Source: Candidatus Eiseniibacteriota bacterium (GTDB lineage Bacteria > Eisenbacteria > RBG-16-71-46 > CAIMUX01 > WJJG01). From it: a stretch of DNA of 34,603 nt. Of the stretch, positions 15,863 through 24,258 are shown piece after piece. Position numbers and translations under genes: made by a program. Below the pieces are notes generated by a model. The model saw only the letters and a program-made list of their open reading frames with translations, ran no database searches and had not been told where the DNA came from. Within the stretch, counting starts at the first letter, position 1; the number at the start of each line of letters is the position of its first letter. Location: the NCBI GenBank assembly GCA_023129715.1, contig JAGMBO010000012.1, positions 1 through 34,603 of the forward strand, written 5' to 3'.

Positions 15863-17203
15863 ATGCATGTGAGTCGTTCCTCGGCTCCCCGGGCAGCAGG
15901 GTTCATCCCTCAAACCAATTGTCATCCAATACGTTATGGCACAGGAGCATCTCTGCGGCAGGGACTGCGCATCGTCCTGCTGGGCCTGCTGGTTGCCATT
16001 CTGGTGAGCGGTCTCGGCGCCGGCTGCAATCGCTCCTCGGAACAAGCCGCCGGAGAGGCGCCGGAGCGTCCTGCTGCGGCCAGCGACAGTTTGGCCGACA
16101 GCCTGATGGCGGCGCACCCCGATAGCGCCGGGGCTGACAGCGCCGCCGGAGGCGGGGGGGGATTCCTCGCGAAGCTCTTCGGCCGCCGCGAGGAGGAGCC
16201 GAAGAAGCAAGAACCCGTTCCGGTGGAGCTCGCCGCGGTCGCCTACCACGACTTGCCCCGCTATCTCACCGCCACGGCCACCCTCGAGCCCGAGAAACAG
16301 GCCGACATCCTGGCCAAGATCAATGGTGAGATCACCCGGATGCTCGCCGAAGAGGGTGACTGGGTCGACGAGGGTGAGTTGGTGGCGGTGCTCGACGGCG
16401 CCGCTCAGGGAGTCGCCCTCGAGGAGGCCCAGGCGCGGCTGAAGGCTCTCGCACTCGATCTCGAGCGAGTGCACGCACTCCACCAGCAACAACTTGCCAG
16501 CGAGAAAGACCTGCACGACGCTGAATCGCAGTTCGAACAGGCTGAGGCGCAGCGTAAGGCGGCCCAGCTTCAACTCGACTACACCCGCGTGGGCGCGCCC
16601 TTCAGTGGACAGATCGCCGAGCGCTTCGTCGATCTCGGCCAGACGGTAGCTCCGGGCACGCCGCTGTTCGCTCTGGTGGATCCCAACCCTCTGCTCGCCA
16701 AGATCTACCTGCCGGAGAAGGAAGCCCTCAGAATCGAGCCCGGCCAGAGTGTGATGATCAATCCCGACACCGATCCCTCGCGGCACGTCCCGGGAGAGGT
16801 CCTGCGCATCGCCCCGATGGTCGACCGCCGGACCGGAACGGTGAAGGTCACCTGTTACATCTCGGGGGCAACGGGCAATCTACTCCCGGGATCGTTCGTG
16901 CGCGCACAGGTGGAGACCGAAATGCACCGTGATGTCCTGGCGATTCCCAAGCGCGCCCTCGTTCAGGAAGGGGCGGAGACCTTCGTCTTCAGGGCCGTCG
17001 CCGATAGTGTCATCAAGATCCGCGTAACCACCGGAGTGGCCAACCACGTGATGGTCGCGGTCGTCGACGGTCTCGAGGAGGGCGACGAGGTCGTGGCCGT
17101 TGGCCACGGGGCATTGAAGACCGGGTCGAAGATCCGCGCGATCCCCCCCCCCGAGCCCGTCGCCGTCGCCGATGCGGATTCCGGGAATCCGGAGCGCCTC
17201 TAG
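15863..17203 (+). CDS. RND efflux periplasmic adaptor (membrane fusion) lipoprotein (446 aa)
   Basis: Adaptor that bridges an RND pump and an outer-membrane channel. The start at 15863 has GGAGG (15852-15856) 6 nt upstream. A hydrophobic segment (IVLLGLLVAILVSGLGAGC) ends in lipobox LGAGC with Cys55, so it is probably anchored as a lipoprotein after an unusually long 35-residue N-terminal extension. A disordered Ala/Asp/Gly-rich linker covers about 56-110. The lipoyl half-motif (ATLEPEKQADILAKINGEI, then GDWVDEGELVAVLD), a coiled-coil hairpin (LEEAQARLKALALDLERVHAL... EKDLHDAESQFEQAEAQ) and LDYTRVGAPFSGQIAERFVDLGQ follow, then beta-barrel and membrane-proximal domains (KIYLPEKEALRIEPGQSV, AIPKRALVQEGAETFVF). 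It belongs to the MdtA/AcrA-like group. It is the first gene of a cluster with two RND genes downstream; substrate unknown. Confidence 0.93.
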   Translation: MHVSRSSAPRAAGFIPQTNCHPIRYGTGASLRQGLRIVLLGLLVAILVSGLGAGCNRSSEQAAGEAPERPAAASDSLADSLMAAHPDSAGADSAAGGGGGFLAKLFGRREEEPKKQEPVPVELAAVAYHDLPRYLTATATLEPEKQADILAKINGEITRMLAEEGDWVDEGELVAVLDGAAQGVALEEAQARLKALALDLERVHALHQQQLASEKDLHDAESQFEQAEAQRKAAQLQLDYTRVGAPFSGQIAERFVDLGQTVAPGTPLFALVDPNPLLAKIYLPEKEALRIEPGQSVMINPDTDPSRHVPGEVLRIAPMVDRRTGTVKVTCYISGATGNLLPGSFVRAQVETEMHRDVLAIPKRALVQEGAETFVFRAVADSVIKIRVTTGVANHVMVAVVDGLEEGDEVVAVGHGALKTGSKIRAIPPPEPVAVADADSGNPERL

Positions 17204-17276
17204 CGCTCGTTTCCGATGCCCGTGGGCGGTAGCGGAAGCGCGCTCGCGGCAATTCCCTAGAACCGCGCCGGCGATG

Positions 17277-17353
17277 TCGGGATGAGGAAAGCCGACCTGC
17301 TCCGGCAAGGTCGGGACGAGGACAGCCGAACTGCTCCAGTGAGGTCAGGATGA
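17277..17353 (+). repeat. 34-bp direct repeat overlapping the RND start codon
   Basis: Copies begin at 17277, 17311 and 17345 (tcgggatgag, tcgggacgag, tcaggatgag). The first two are near-complete, and the third is cut after about 9 bases, where the RND coding sequence begins. The repeat includes the aggtc-ggatgag translation-start region, so the gene's start appears to have been tandemly duplicated and the upstream copies left as leader. Confidence 0.85.
17282..17353 (+). other. Possible 23-codon leader ORF coupled to the RND gene
   Basis: ATG at 17282 opens a frame of 23 codons (MRKADLLRQGR...) whose TGA at 17351-17353 overlaps the RND ATG at 17350 as ATGA. It is formed wholly by the 34-bp repeat. 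Only weak ribosome-binding sequence precedes it. It may simply be a by-product of the duplication, or it may couple translation to the pump gene. Confidence 0.3.
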
Positions 17354-20300
17354 GAATCGTTGAAGGGTCGATGCGCCGACCGGTGACGGTCACGATGGTC
17401 ACCCTAGCCGCCGTGCTTTTTGGCATGGTCGCGCTCTCGCGCCTGCCGCTCAACCTGCTGCCTGAAATTTCCTATCCGACCTTGACCGTCCGGACCGAGT
17501 ACACCGATTCCGCCCCGGCCGAAGTCGAGAAGCTGATCACCGAACCGCTCGAAGAAGCCGTCTCGGTGATCCAGGGATTGCGTCACCTGCGTTCGAGTTC
17601 CCGTCCCGGCGTTTCCGAGATCACCCTTGAATTCGCCTGGAAGACGAACATGGATTACGCGGCTCTGGATGTCCGCGAGAAGATCGACCTCGTCGATCTC
17701 CCGGAGGATGCCGAGAACCCCGTCCTGTTACGCTACGACCCCTCGCTCGATCCGATTCTGCGCATCGGGCTCTATGGCGACAAGGACCTCGTTACCCTGC
17801 GTTATCTCGCCGACCGCGTGTTGAAGAAGGACCTCGAATCGCTCGAGGGGGTCGCCTCGGTGCGCGCGCATGGCGGACTCGAAGAAGAGATCCATGTCGA
17901 TGTCGACGAGGGCAAGCTGGCAACCTTGGGCATCCCGATTTCGGCGGTCTCGCGATTCCTCGAGGCCCAGAATGTCAATGCCGCCGGCGGCCGCCTCCGC
18001 GACCGCGATGCGGAGTTCCTGGTCCGCACGGTCAACGAGTTCGAGTCGCTCGACGATATTGGTGCGGCGACGCTCTACGAAGATGCCGGGCGCCGAGTGC
18101 GCCTCAAGGATGTCGCCACCGTCAGCCGCGGTCACAAGGAGCGGGAGATCATCTCGCGCGTGCAGGGCAAGGAGGCCGTCGAGCTAGCCGTCTACAAGGA
18201 AGGCAACGCCAATACAGTTCATGTCGCGCGCGACGTGAAACACAGGCTGGCCTGGCTCGATGAAGCCCTGCCGGCGGGTGTCCACACCCGCGTGCTCTTC
18301 GATCAATCGACCTTCATCGAGCAGTCGCTGGCTGAGGTGCGCTCGAACGCGCTGCTGGGAGGTCTGCTGGCCGTCTTCGTTCTCTATCTCTTCCTGCGTG
18401 AGCGCCGCAGCACCCTGATCGTCGCCCTTATCATTCCGATCTCGGTTGTGGCGACCTTCTTCATCATGCAACAGCTCGGCGTCTCACTCAACATCATGTC
18501 GCTCGGCGGGCTGGCGCTCGGGGTCGGGATGTTGGTCGACAATGCGATCGTCGTGCTCGAGGCGATCACCCGGCAGCGCCAAGAGGGCAAGTCGCTGTGG
18601 GACGCAACCCGCGATGGAGCCAATGAGGTCTCGCGCGCGGTCACCGCCTCGACGCTGACGACGGTTGCGGTCTTCCTGCCGATCATCTTCGTCGAAGGAA
18701 TTGCCGGGCAGATCTTCCGCGACCAGGCCCTGACGGTGACCTCCTCGCTGCTCGTCTCCCTGGTTGCGGCGCTAACGCTGATTCCGGTTCTCGGCACACT
18801 CGGCGAGCGCCGGCGGCAGGCTGCCGCCGCGCTCGAGGGCGGTGAGGGACCGGCCACCGGGGCCCCGTCCGGTGATCGACCCGGCCCTGGAGGCGTGATC
18901 CCGCCCCCGGGGAGCGCACCGGCGAGCGATGGGACGCCCAGGCGGGGTGTCCCGGCAGGGGGGCCTGCTGCAGCGCCTGTTCCCGGACATCTCCGCCGGA
19001 TCCTGCGTGCCGTCGGCCGAGTGATCTTCTTCCCCTTCAAGCTCACTTTCCGCGGACTGCGCTTCCTCTTGGTTTGGGGCGGCCGGATCTTCGCCATGCT
19101 GCTGCCCGGCCTCGCCCTCAAGGGGATCCGCCTCGTCGCCCGACTGCTGGCCGGGCTGCTCGGCCTGCTGCTGCGCCCCATCCAGGCCGTCTTCGATCGC
19201 GCGTGGGCTGCCTTGGCCGCCGCCTATCCTCGCCTGTTACAGGCCGCGCTGGGGCACCGCGCCCGGACGTTGGGCGCCGCCGGGGTGCTGGCCGCCGCGG
19301 CTCTGCTGCTGATTCCCCAGCTCGGCGTCGAGCTGGTGCCGCCCTTCTCCCAAGGCGAGTTCACCTTCGAGCTCGAACTTCCGCCGGGAACGCCGCTGGC
19401 GGTCACCGAACGCAAGGTCGCCGCTCTCGAAGCCGACCTCGTGGGAGATCCGCGCATCGCGACCCTCTTCGGCGTCATCGGCGACAGCCCTGAGCTGGGC
19501 AGTGCCGCCATCGAGCGGCGCGAGAACGTCGCTCAACTCAATCTGTCGATTCGCGACCCGGGCAACCGCCGGCAGGAAATGGCGGTGATCGAGATGGTCC
19601 GCGAGCGCCTCGCCGCCCACCCCGAGATCCGCCATACCTTCCGGCGACCGTCCTACTTCAGCTTCAAGACCCCGATCGAGGTCCATGTCTTCGGCCACGA
19701 TCTGGAGGCCCTCGGGAGCTACTCGGCCGCCCTCGCGCAGACGATGGCGCAGGTGCCCGGTCTGCGCGATGTGCGCAGCAGCCTCGAGGAAGGCAGCCCC
19801 GAGGTGCAGATCTCCTTCCGGCGTGAACGGGCCGCCGATCTCGACCTCGATCTCGAATCGATCTCGCGCACCCTGCGCAACAAGATCCGCGGCGAGGTGG
19901 CCACCCGGCTCAAAGAGCGCGATCGGCAACTCGATATCCTCGTGCGGACCGCGCGGGCGAGCGAGCTCGAGGTCGCGGAAGTCACCGATCTGATCGTGGG
20001 ACAGGCAGGGGGGATCCCAATTCCGCTCTCCACGGTCGCCGATGTCGTGGTGGGTATGGGCCCTTCCCAGATCACCCGCATCGGACAACAACGGGCTGCG
20101 ATCGTGCGTGCCAACCTGGTTGGGCGCGACCTGGGCAGCGCCAGCCGCGAGATCGAGGCGCTGCTGCGCCATCATCCCCCACCCCCGACTCTGGCGGCGA
20201 GCCTCGGGGGGCAAAACAAAGAGATCTCGACGTCCTATCGCAGCCTGGCGCTGGCCGCCTTCCTGGCGATTTTCATGGTCTATCTCGTCATGGCCAGCCA

Positions 20301-20727
20301 GTTCGAGTCGTTCCTCCATCCGCTGGTAATTCTCTTCACCGTGCCGCTGGGCGGCGTCGGCGTCGTTCTCGCATTGGTGCTGACCAAGACGGCCATCAGT
20401 ATCGTGGTGCTCATCGGCGTGGTCATGCTGACCGGCATCGTGGTCAACAATGCGATCGTCTTGATCGACTTCATCAATCAGCGGCGCCGGGCGGGACTGG
20501 CGAAGATCGACGCGATCATCGAGGGCGCCCAGGCGCGCCTGCGCCCGATCTTCATGACCACCCTGACGACGGTGCTGGCCCTGCTGCCGATGGCGCTCGG
20601 GCTTGGACAGGGAGCAGAACTGCGTGCGCCGCTGGCAGTCGCCGTCATCGGCGGCCTCACCCTGGGCACCCTGCTGACGCTGGTCGTCATCCCAGTGGTC
20701 TACGCCACCTTGGATCGGAATCCCTAG
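17350..20727 (+). CDS. RND-family efflux pump inner-membrane subunit with large central insertion (1125 aa)
   Basis: Proton-driven trimeric exporter subunit (AcrB/MdtB-like HAE group). The start at 17350 (MRIVEGSMRRPVTVTMV) matches the family's N-terminal TM1 lead, with GAGG 5 nt upstream. Two homologous halves are present: TM1 at about 12-30, porter domain 35-330, TM2-6 at about 335-480, then the second half from about 640. TM4 has D397-N398 (MLVDNAIVV), so only the first Asp of the AcrB D407/D408 pair is kept. TM10 reads GIVVNNAIVLIDF, with Asn in place of the AcrB lysine, a pattern seen in many HAE pumps. Residues 485-637 between TM6 and TM7 are about 110 longer than usual: a Gly/Pro/Ala-rich segment and then basic hydrophobic helices. 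It lies 146 bp after the adaptor and 25 bp before the second RND gene, suggesting an operon and possibly a heteromeric pump. Confidence 0.94.
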   Translation: MRIVEGSMRRPVTVTMVTLAAVLFGMVALSRLPLNLLPEISYPTLTVRTEYTDSAPAEVEKLITEPLEEAVSVIQGLRHLRSSSRPGVSEITLEFAWKTNMDYAALDVREKIDLVDLPEDAENPVLLRYDPSLDPILRIGLYGDKDLVTLRYLADRVLKKDLESLEGVASVRAHGGLEEEIHVDVDEGKLATLGIPISAVSRFLEAQNVNAAGGRLRDRDAEFLVRTVNEFESLDDIGAATLYEDAGRRVRLKDVATVSRGHKEREIISRVQGKEAVELAVYKEGNANTVHVARDVKHRLAWLDEALPAGVHTRVLFDQSTFIEQSLAEVRSNALLGGLLAVFVLYLFLRERRSTLIVALIIPISVVATFFIMQQLGVSLNIMSLGGLALGVGMLVDNAIVVLEAITRQRQEGKSLWDATRDGANEVSRAVTASTLTTVAVFLPIIFVEGIAGQIFRDQALTVTSSLLVSLVAALTLIPVLGTLGERRRQAAAALEGGEGPATGAPSGDRPGPGGVIPPPGSAPASDGTPRRGVPAGGPAAAPVPGHLRRILRAVGRVIFFPFKLTFRGLRFLLVWGGRIFAMLLPGLALKGIRLVARLLAGLLGLLLRPIQAVFDRAWAALAAAYPRLLQAALGHRARTLGAAGVLAAAALLLIPQLGVELVPPFSQGEFTFELELPPGTPLAVTERKVAALEADLVGDPRIATLFGVIGDSPELGSAAIERRENVAQLNLSIRDPGNRRQEMAVIEMVRERLAAHPEIRHTFRRPSYFSFKTPIEVHVFGHDLEALGSYSAALAQTMAQVPGLRDVRSSLEEGSPEVQISFRRERAADLDLDLESISRTLRNKIRGEVATRLKERDRQLDILVRTARASELEVAEVTDLIVGQAGGIPIPLSTVADVVVGMGPSQITRIGQQRAAIVRANLVGRDLGSASREIEALLRHHPPPPTLAASLGGQNKEISTSYRSLALAAFLAIFMVYLVMASQFESFLHPLVILFTVPLGGVGVVLALVLTKTAISIVVLIGVVMLTGIVVNNAIVLIDFINQRRRAGLAKIDAIIEGAQARLRPIFMTTLTTVLALLPMALGLGQGAELRAPLAVAVIGGLTLGTLLTLVVIPVVYATLDRNP

Positions 20728-20752
20728 GCGGGGACGAAGGAGCTTCAGGGCA

Positions 20753-23700
20753 ATGCATCTCTCCGAACACGCCATCCGCCGGCCGGTGACGGTTCTCGTC
20801 GTGACCGCCGCCCTCCTCATGTTGGGTGCGGTCAGCGTCAGCCGCCTCAAACTCGACTTCCTGCCCAAGATGGACATGCCCTTCATCGGCGTCTATGCCC
20901 CCTACCCCAATGCGGTCCCCGCGCAGGTCGAGAAGGAGATCGCCCGCCCGATCGAGGAGATCATGGCGACCCTGGGGAACACCCGCGAGATCTTCTCCGA
21001 ATCCGACGAGGATGGCGCCTTCGTCGGAGTGCTCTTCGAATTCGGCCGCAGCGTCGATGTGCTGCGCATGGAGGTCAAAGAGAAGCTCGAGCAGGTTCGC
21101 CCCTTGCTCCCTTCCGACCTGCGCGACACGTTCATTTTCACGTTCAATACCAACGACATCCCGATCATGGTCGGGCGGATCAGCGCGCCGGGCACGGATC
21201 TGGCCGGATCTTACGAACTGCTCGAACGCCGCGTGATCAACCCCCTGCAACGGGTCGAGGGCGTCGGCCGTGTACAAGTTGATGGCATCGCACCGAAGAG
21301 CATCCGCATCTACCTGTTGCTCAACAAGATCATCGAGCACTCGATCGATGTCAGCCGGCTCTTCGAATTGCTCAATGCCAACAACCTCGATCTCTCGGTG
21401 GGCCAGGTCCGCCACGGCCGCCAGCGGGTGACGGTGCGGGCCCTGGGCCAGTTCCGCTCTTTGGAAGACATCGAGAACCTCCTGGTCAGCGAGGCCGGAC
21501 TGCGCCTGGGCGATATCGCCGAGATCGACTACAGCGAGCCGGCCCCCAGCTACTATCGCAACTTGAACGGCGAGTCGGCGATCGCCTTCGAGATCCAGAA
21601 GGCCTCCGGCGCCAACATCGTCGAGGTCTCGCGCAGCGTTCACGACGTGCTCGCCGAAATCGGCCGCGACCCCGCCCTGGCGGGCATCAATGTGGTCCTC
21701 TTCTTCGATCAGGCGGCGGAGATTAAGAATTCCCTGAAGAGCGTACTCCAGGCGGGCGTGATCGGATCGTTGCTCGCCATCGCGGTGCTCTTCCTCTTTC
21801 TGCGGCGTGTGCGCACGACCCTGATCATTTCGGTGGCCATCCCGATCTCGGTCATCTCGGCCTGCGTGTTCCTCTTTCTGACCGGCCGCTCCCTGAACAT
21901 ACTCACGATGATGGCGCTCATGTTGGCGGTCGGCATGCTCGTCGACAACGCCATCGTCGTCCTCGAATCGATCTACCGCCGCCATGAAAAGGGGGAAGTG
22001 GGGCCGCAGGCGGCCCATCTCGGCACACGCGAGGTGGCCATGGCGGTAACCGCCTCGACGCTTACCTCGATCATCGTCTTCGCCCCGATCATCTTGACCA
22101 AGGGCGACGCGATGAGTGTCTGGCTGGGAGAGGTCGGCCTGACGATCTCGATGACGTTGATCTTCTCTCTTCTGATCTGCCTGACGCTGGTGCCCCTGCT
22201 CGCCTCGCGCATGCCGGTCACCGGCCAGCAGCAAGAAGGGCGCTGGTTGCAGAGCTTGCGCCGGCGCTATCTACGGGTCTTGCAGTGGACCGCGATCCGG
22301 CACCCGAAGCGCACGGGATTCGTCTTCATCCCGCTCTTCTTGGTCGTCACCGTCGCCGCGATCCAGATCAGCGGATTCCAGCCTGAGGAGATGGAGGGCA
22401 GCGGCGTCCGTCAGGAGCGCCTCTACCTGTGGCTCGAGTTCAGCGACAATACCAACATCTATGGCGTGCGCGACTATGTCGAGAAGATCGAGTCGTTCCT
22501 ACTGCCGCGGCGTGATTCGCTCGGTGTCGAGTCGCTCTACACGTTCTACCGGGATAACCTCGCCGGGTTCAGCCTCTACTTCCCGAAGGAGAGCCCGTTC
22601 AGTGACAGCGCGGTGCGCGAACTGCGCCAGTACTTGCGCGAGGAGCTCCCGGTGCTGCCGGGGATCAAGTATCGCTTCGGCGACGATGAAGACGCCGGCC
22701 GGGGGGCGCGCACGATATCCGTAACCCTCTTCGGCGAGGACACCGAGTTGCTCGAGGGTTTCGCCGAAGAGGTCCAGCGGCGTCTGAACCTGCTCGGCGG
22801 ACTCGAAGATGTCCGCACCGACATCGACGAGGGCAGCGATGAGGTGCGCGTGATCCTCGACCGCGTCCAGGGGGGCCGCTACGGCGTCGATTCGCGCCAG
22901 CTCGCTCAGATCCTCGGTTTGACCTTCCGCGGTGTCCCCCTGCGCGAATTCCAGAGCGCCGATCGCGAGATCGATATGGATATCGTCCTGGAACCCTCCG
23001 ACCGGAGAAACATCGACAACCTCGCCAAGCTCCCGATCAGCTACCGCGAGGCGCGCCCGATCCGCCTCGGCCAGGTGGCACGGTTCGAGATCGCCAAGGG
23101 CCCTCAGCGGATCCACCGCGAACAGCAGAAGACGGCGATCGGCATCCGCGGGAGCTACGAGGGCGAGGAATACCCGCAGATGATCGACCAGGTCACCAGC
23201 ATGATGACCTCCCTGGAGCTGCCGACCGGCTACAGCTGGTCCTTCGGCCGCGAACTGCGTGAGGCGCGCCGCGAACAGAACGACATGGGGATCAACATCC
23301 TCTTGGCCCTCTGCTGCGTCTACCTCCTGATGGCGGCACTCTTCGAGTCCTTCCTCCACCCCATGGTGATCATGCTCTGCATCCCCTTCGCCGCCCTGGG
23401 CGTCGTCTGGACGCTGATGCTCACCGGCACGCAGTTCAATCTCATGGCGATGATCGGCGTCGTGATCCTGATCGGCATCGTTGTCAACAACGGCATCGTG
23501 CTCCTCGATCACGTCAACAATCTGCGCCGGCGCGGCTACGATCGGACCACCGCGATCATGGAGGGGTGCCGCGATCGGTTCCGGCCCATCCTGATGACCG
23601 CGGCGACGACGATTCTCGGCCTCTCGCCTCTGGCGCTCGGGAAGGCCGATGTCAGCGGCGGCTACTACTTCCCACTGGCGCGCGCCGTCATGGGCGGGCT

Positions 23701-23857
23701 GGCGACGAGCACCGTGCTGACCCTGCTGGTCTTGCCGACCTTCTACGTGCTCGCCGAATCGACGATGGCCAAGGTCAAGCGCACCCTCGCCTGGGGTCTC
23801 GGCCGGGCCGGATTGCCCTGGAAGGAGGAGCTGCCGGGGGCTTCCGCCGGCCGCTGA
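20753..23857 (+). CDS. RND-family efflux pump inner-membrane subunit (1034 aa)
   Basis: Second, clearly different RND protein of normal family length. The start at 20753 has AAGGAG 10 nt upstream. TM1 is at about 11-29 (TVLVVTAALLMLGAVSV), with the first porter region to about 330. TM4 contains D398-N399 (MLVDNAIVVLESIY). The TM6-TM7 connection is about 40 residues (SRMPVTGQQQEGRW...), the normal size. The second porter half follows (GDDEDAGRGARTISVTLFGED, RVQGGRYGVDSRQLAQIL), and TM10-12 end in GIVVNNGIVLLDHVNNLRRRG and FRPILMTAATTILGL. Its porter half has few charged relay residues beyond D398. Being adjacent to another RND subunit and one adaptor recalls MdtABC, in which two different subunits make one trimer. 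No outer-membrane factor follows. Substrate unknown. Confidence 0.94.
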   Translation: MHLSEHAIRRPVTVLVVTAALLMLGAVSVSRLKLDFLPKMDMPFIGVYAPYPNAVPAQVEKEIARPIEEIMATLGNTREIFSESDEDGAFVGVLFEFGRSVDVLRMEVKEKLEQVRPLLPSDLRDTFIFTFNTNDIPIMVGRISAPGTDLAGSYELLERRVINPLQRVEGVGRVQVDGIAPKSIRIYLLLNKIIEHSIDVSRLFELLNANNLDLSVGQVRHGRQRVTVRALGQFRSLEDIENLLVSEAGLRLGDIAEIDYSEPAPSYYRNLNGESAIAFEIQKASGANIVEVSRSVHDVLAEIGRDPALAGINVVLFFDQAAEIKNSLKSVLQAGVIGSLLAIAVLFLFLRRVRTTLIISVAIPISVISACVFLFLTGRSLNILTMMALMLAVGMLVDNAIVVLESIYRRHEKGEVGPQAAHLGTREVAMAVTASTLTSIIVFAPIILTKGDAMSVWLGEVGLTISMTLIFSLLICLTLVPLLASRMPVTGQQQEGRWLQSLRRRYLRVLQWTAIRHPKRTGFVFIPLFLVVTVAAIQISGFQPEEMEGSGVRQERLYLWLEFSDNTNIYGVRDYVEKIESFLLPRRDSLGVESLYTFYRDNLAGFSLYFPKESPFSDSAVRELRQYLREELPVLPGIKYRFGDDEDAGRGARTISVTLFGEDTELLEGFAEEVQRRLNLLGGLEDVRTDIDEGSDEVRVILDRVQGGRYGVDSRQLAQILGLTFRGVPLREFQSADREIDMDIVLEPSDRRNIDNLAKLPISYREARPIRLGQVARFEIAKGPQRIHREQQKTAIGIRGSYEGEEYPQMIDQVTSMMTSLELPTGYSWSFGRELREARREQNDMGINILLALCCVYLLMAALFESFLHPMVIMLCIPFAALGVVWTLMLTGTQFNLMAMIGVVILIGIVVNNGIVLLDHVNNLRRRGYDRTTAIMEGCRDRFRPILMTAATTILGLSPLALGKADVSGGYYFPLARAVMGGLATSTVLTLLVLPTFYVLAESTMAKVKRTLAWGLGRAGLPWKEELPGASAGR

Positions 23858-23860
23858 GGC

Positions 23861-23885
23861 GCCCCCGACGGGCCTCGCCGGGGGC
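23861..23885 (+). terminator. GC-rich hairpin just after the second RND gene
   Basis: GCCCCCG (23861-23867) pairs with CGGGGGC (23879-23885) around an 11-base loop, 3 bases past the stop codon. No T tract follows, so it may act weakly or by another mechanism. Confidence 0.4.
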
Positions 23886-24052
23886 CGGGGGGCCGGATCC
23901 CCACTCCCCCGCTTCCATGCCCCCCCTGGACCTGCGCCACCCGAGCAGTCCCACGCCTCCGGGCAGGATGAAGGAGTCGGCCAGCAACTCCATGTGAAAC
24001 CGAGACATCCCTTGCATACCCAATCCGTGAAACAGTGCAGTCCCCAATCGTT

Positions 24053-24088
24053 CCCTCCCCCCGGAGGGGGCGGGGGGAGGGGGGCGGA
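24053..24088. other. G-tract hairpin / possible G-quadruplex in an intergenic region
   Basis: CCCTCCCCCC (24053-24062) and GGGGGGAGGG (24072-24081) form a perfect 10-bp stem. The + strand from 24063 on has consecutive runs of 5, 6 and 6 G plus flanking GG, enough to consider a quadruplex. It lies in the 401-bp gap between the second RND gene and the SdrD/SpaA-like gene. The remainder of that gap holds the hairpin at 23861, the promoter at 24126 and nothing else recognisable. Confidence 0.6.
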
Positions 24089-24125
24089 TGGAGATTCGGG
24101 GTGTGCATGCGCCCACACATTCCGA

Positions 24126-24155
24126 TTGATAAGATACTGGCACTCATGGTATTAT
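24126..24155 (+). promoter_or_regulatory. Sigma-70-like promoter for the secreted protein at 24259
   Basis: TTGATA (24126-24131) and TATTAT (24150-24155) are separated by 18 bases, a good match to the housekeeping consensus and AT-rich against a GC-rich background. Transcription would start near 24162, giving a leader of about 97 bases. Confidence 0.6.
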
Positions 24156-24258
24156 GTGCTGCGTCGGTGGAGAGTATCAGCTCAGCCGACGTTCCACTTC
24201 TGTGGTTCGGGGGATCCAAGTGACGGTAGCATCCAATCAGCGTGAAGGAGGACAGCGA

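Noticed and set aside
19237-22234. Long minus-strand frames of more than 500 codons opposite the RND genes
   Set aside because: Antisense reading of high-GC coding sequence; composition is Asp/Arg/His-rich, with no family features, while the + strand frames are full RND proteins.
24139-24160. Sigma-54-like promoter beginning tggcactc
   Set aside because: The required GC of the -12 element is not at the right distance; the sigma-70-like hexamers at 24126 and 24150 fit better.
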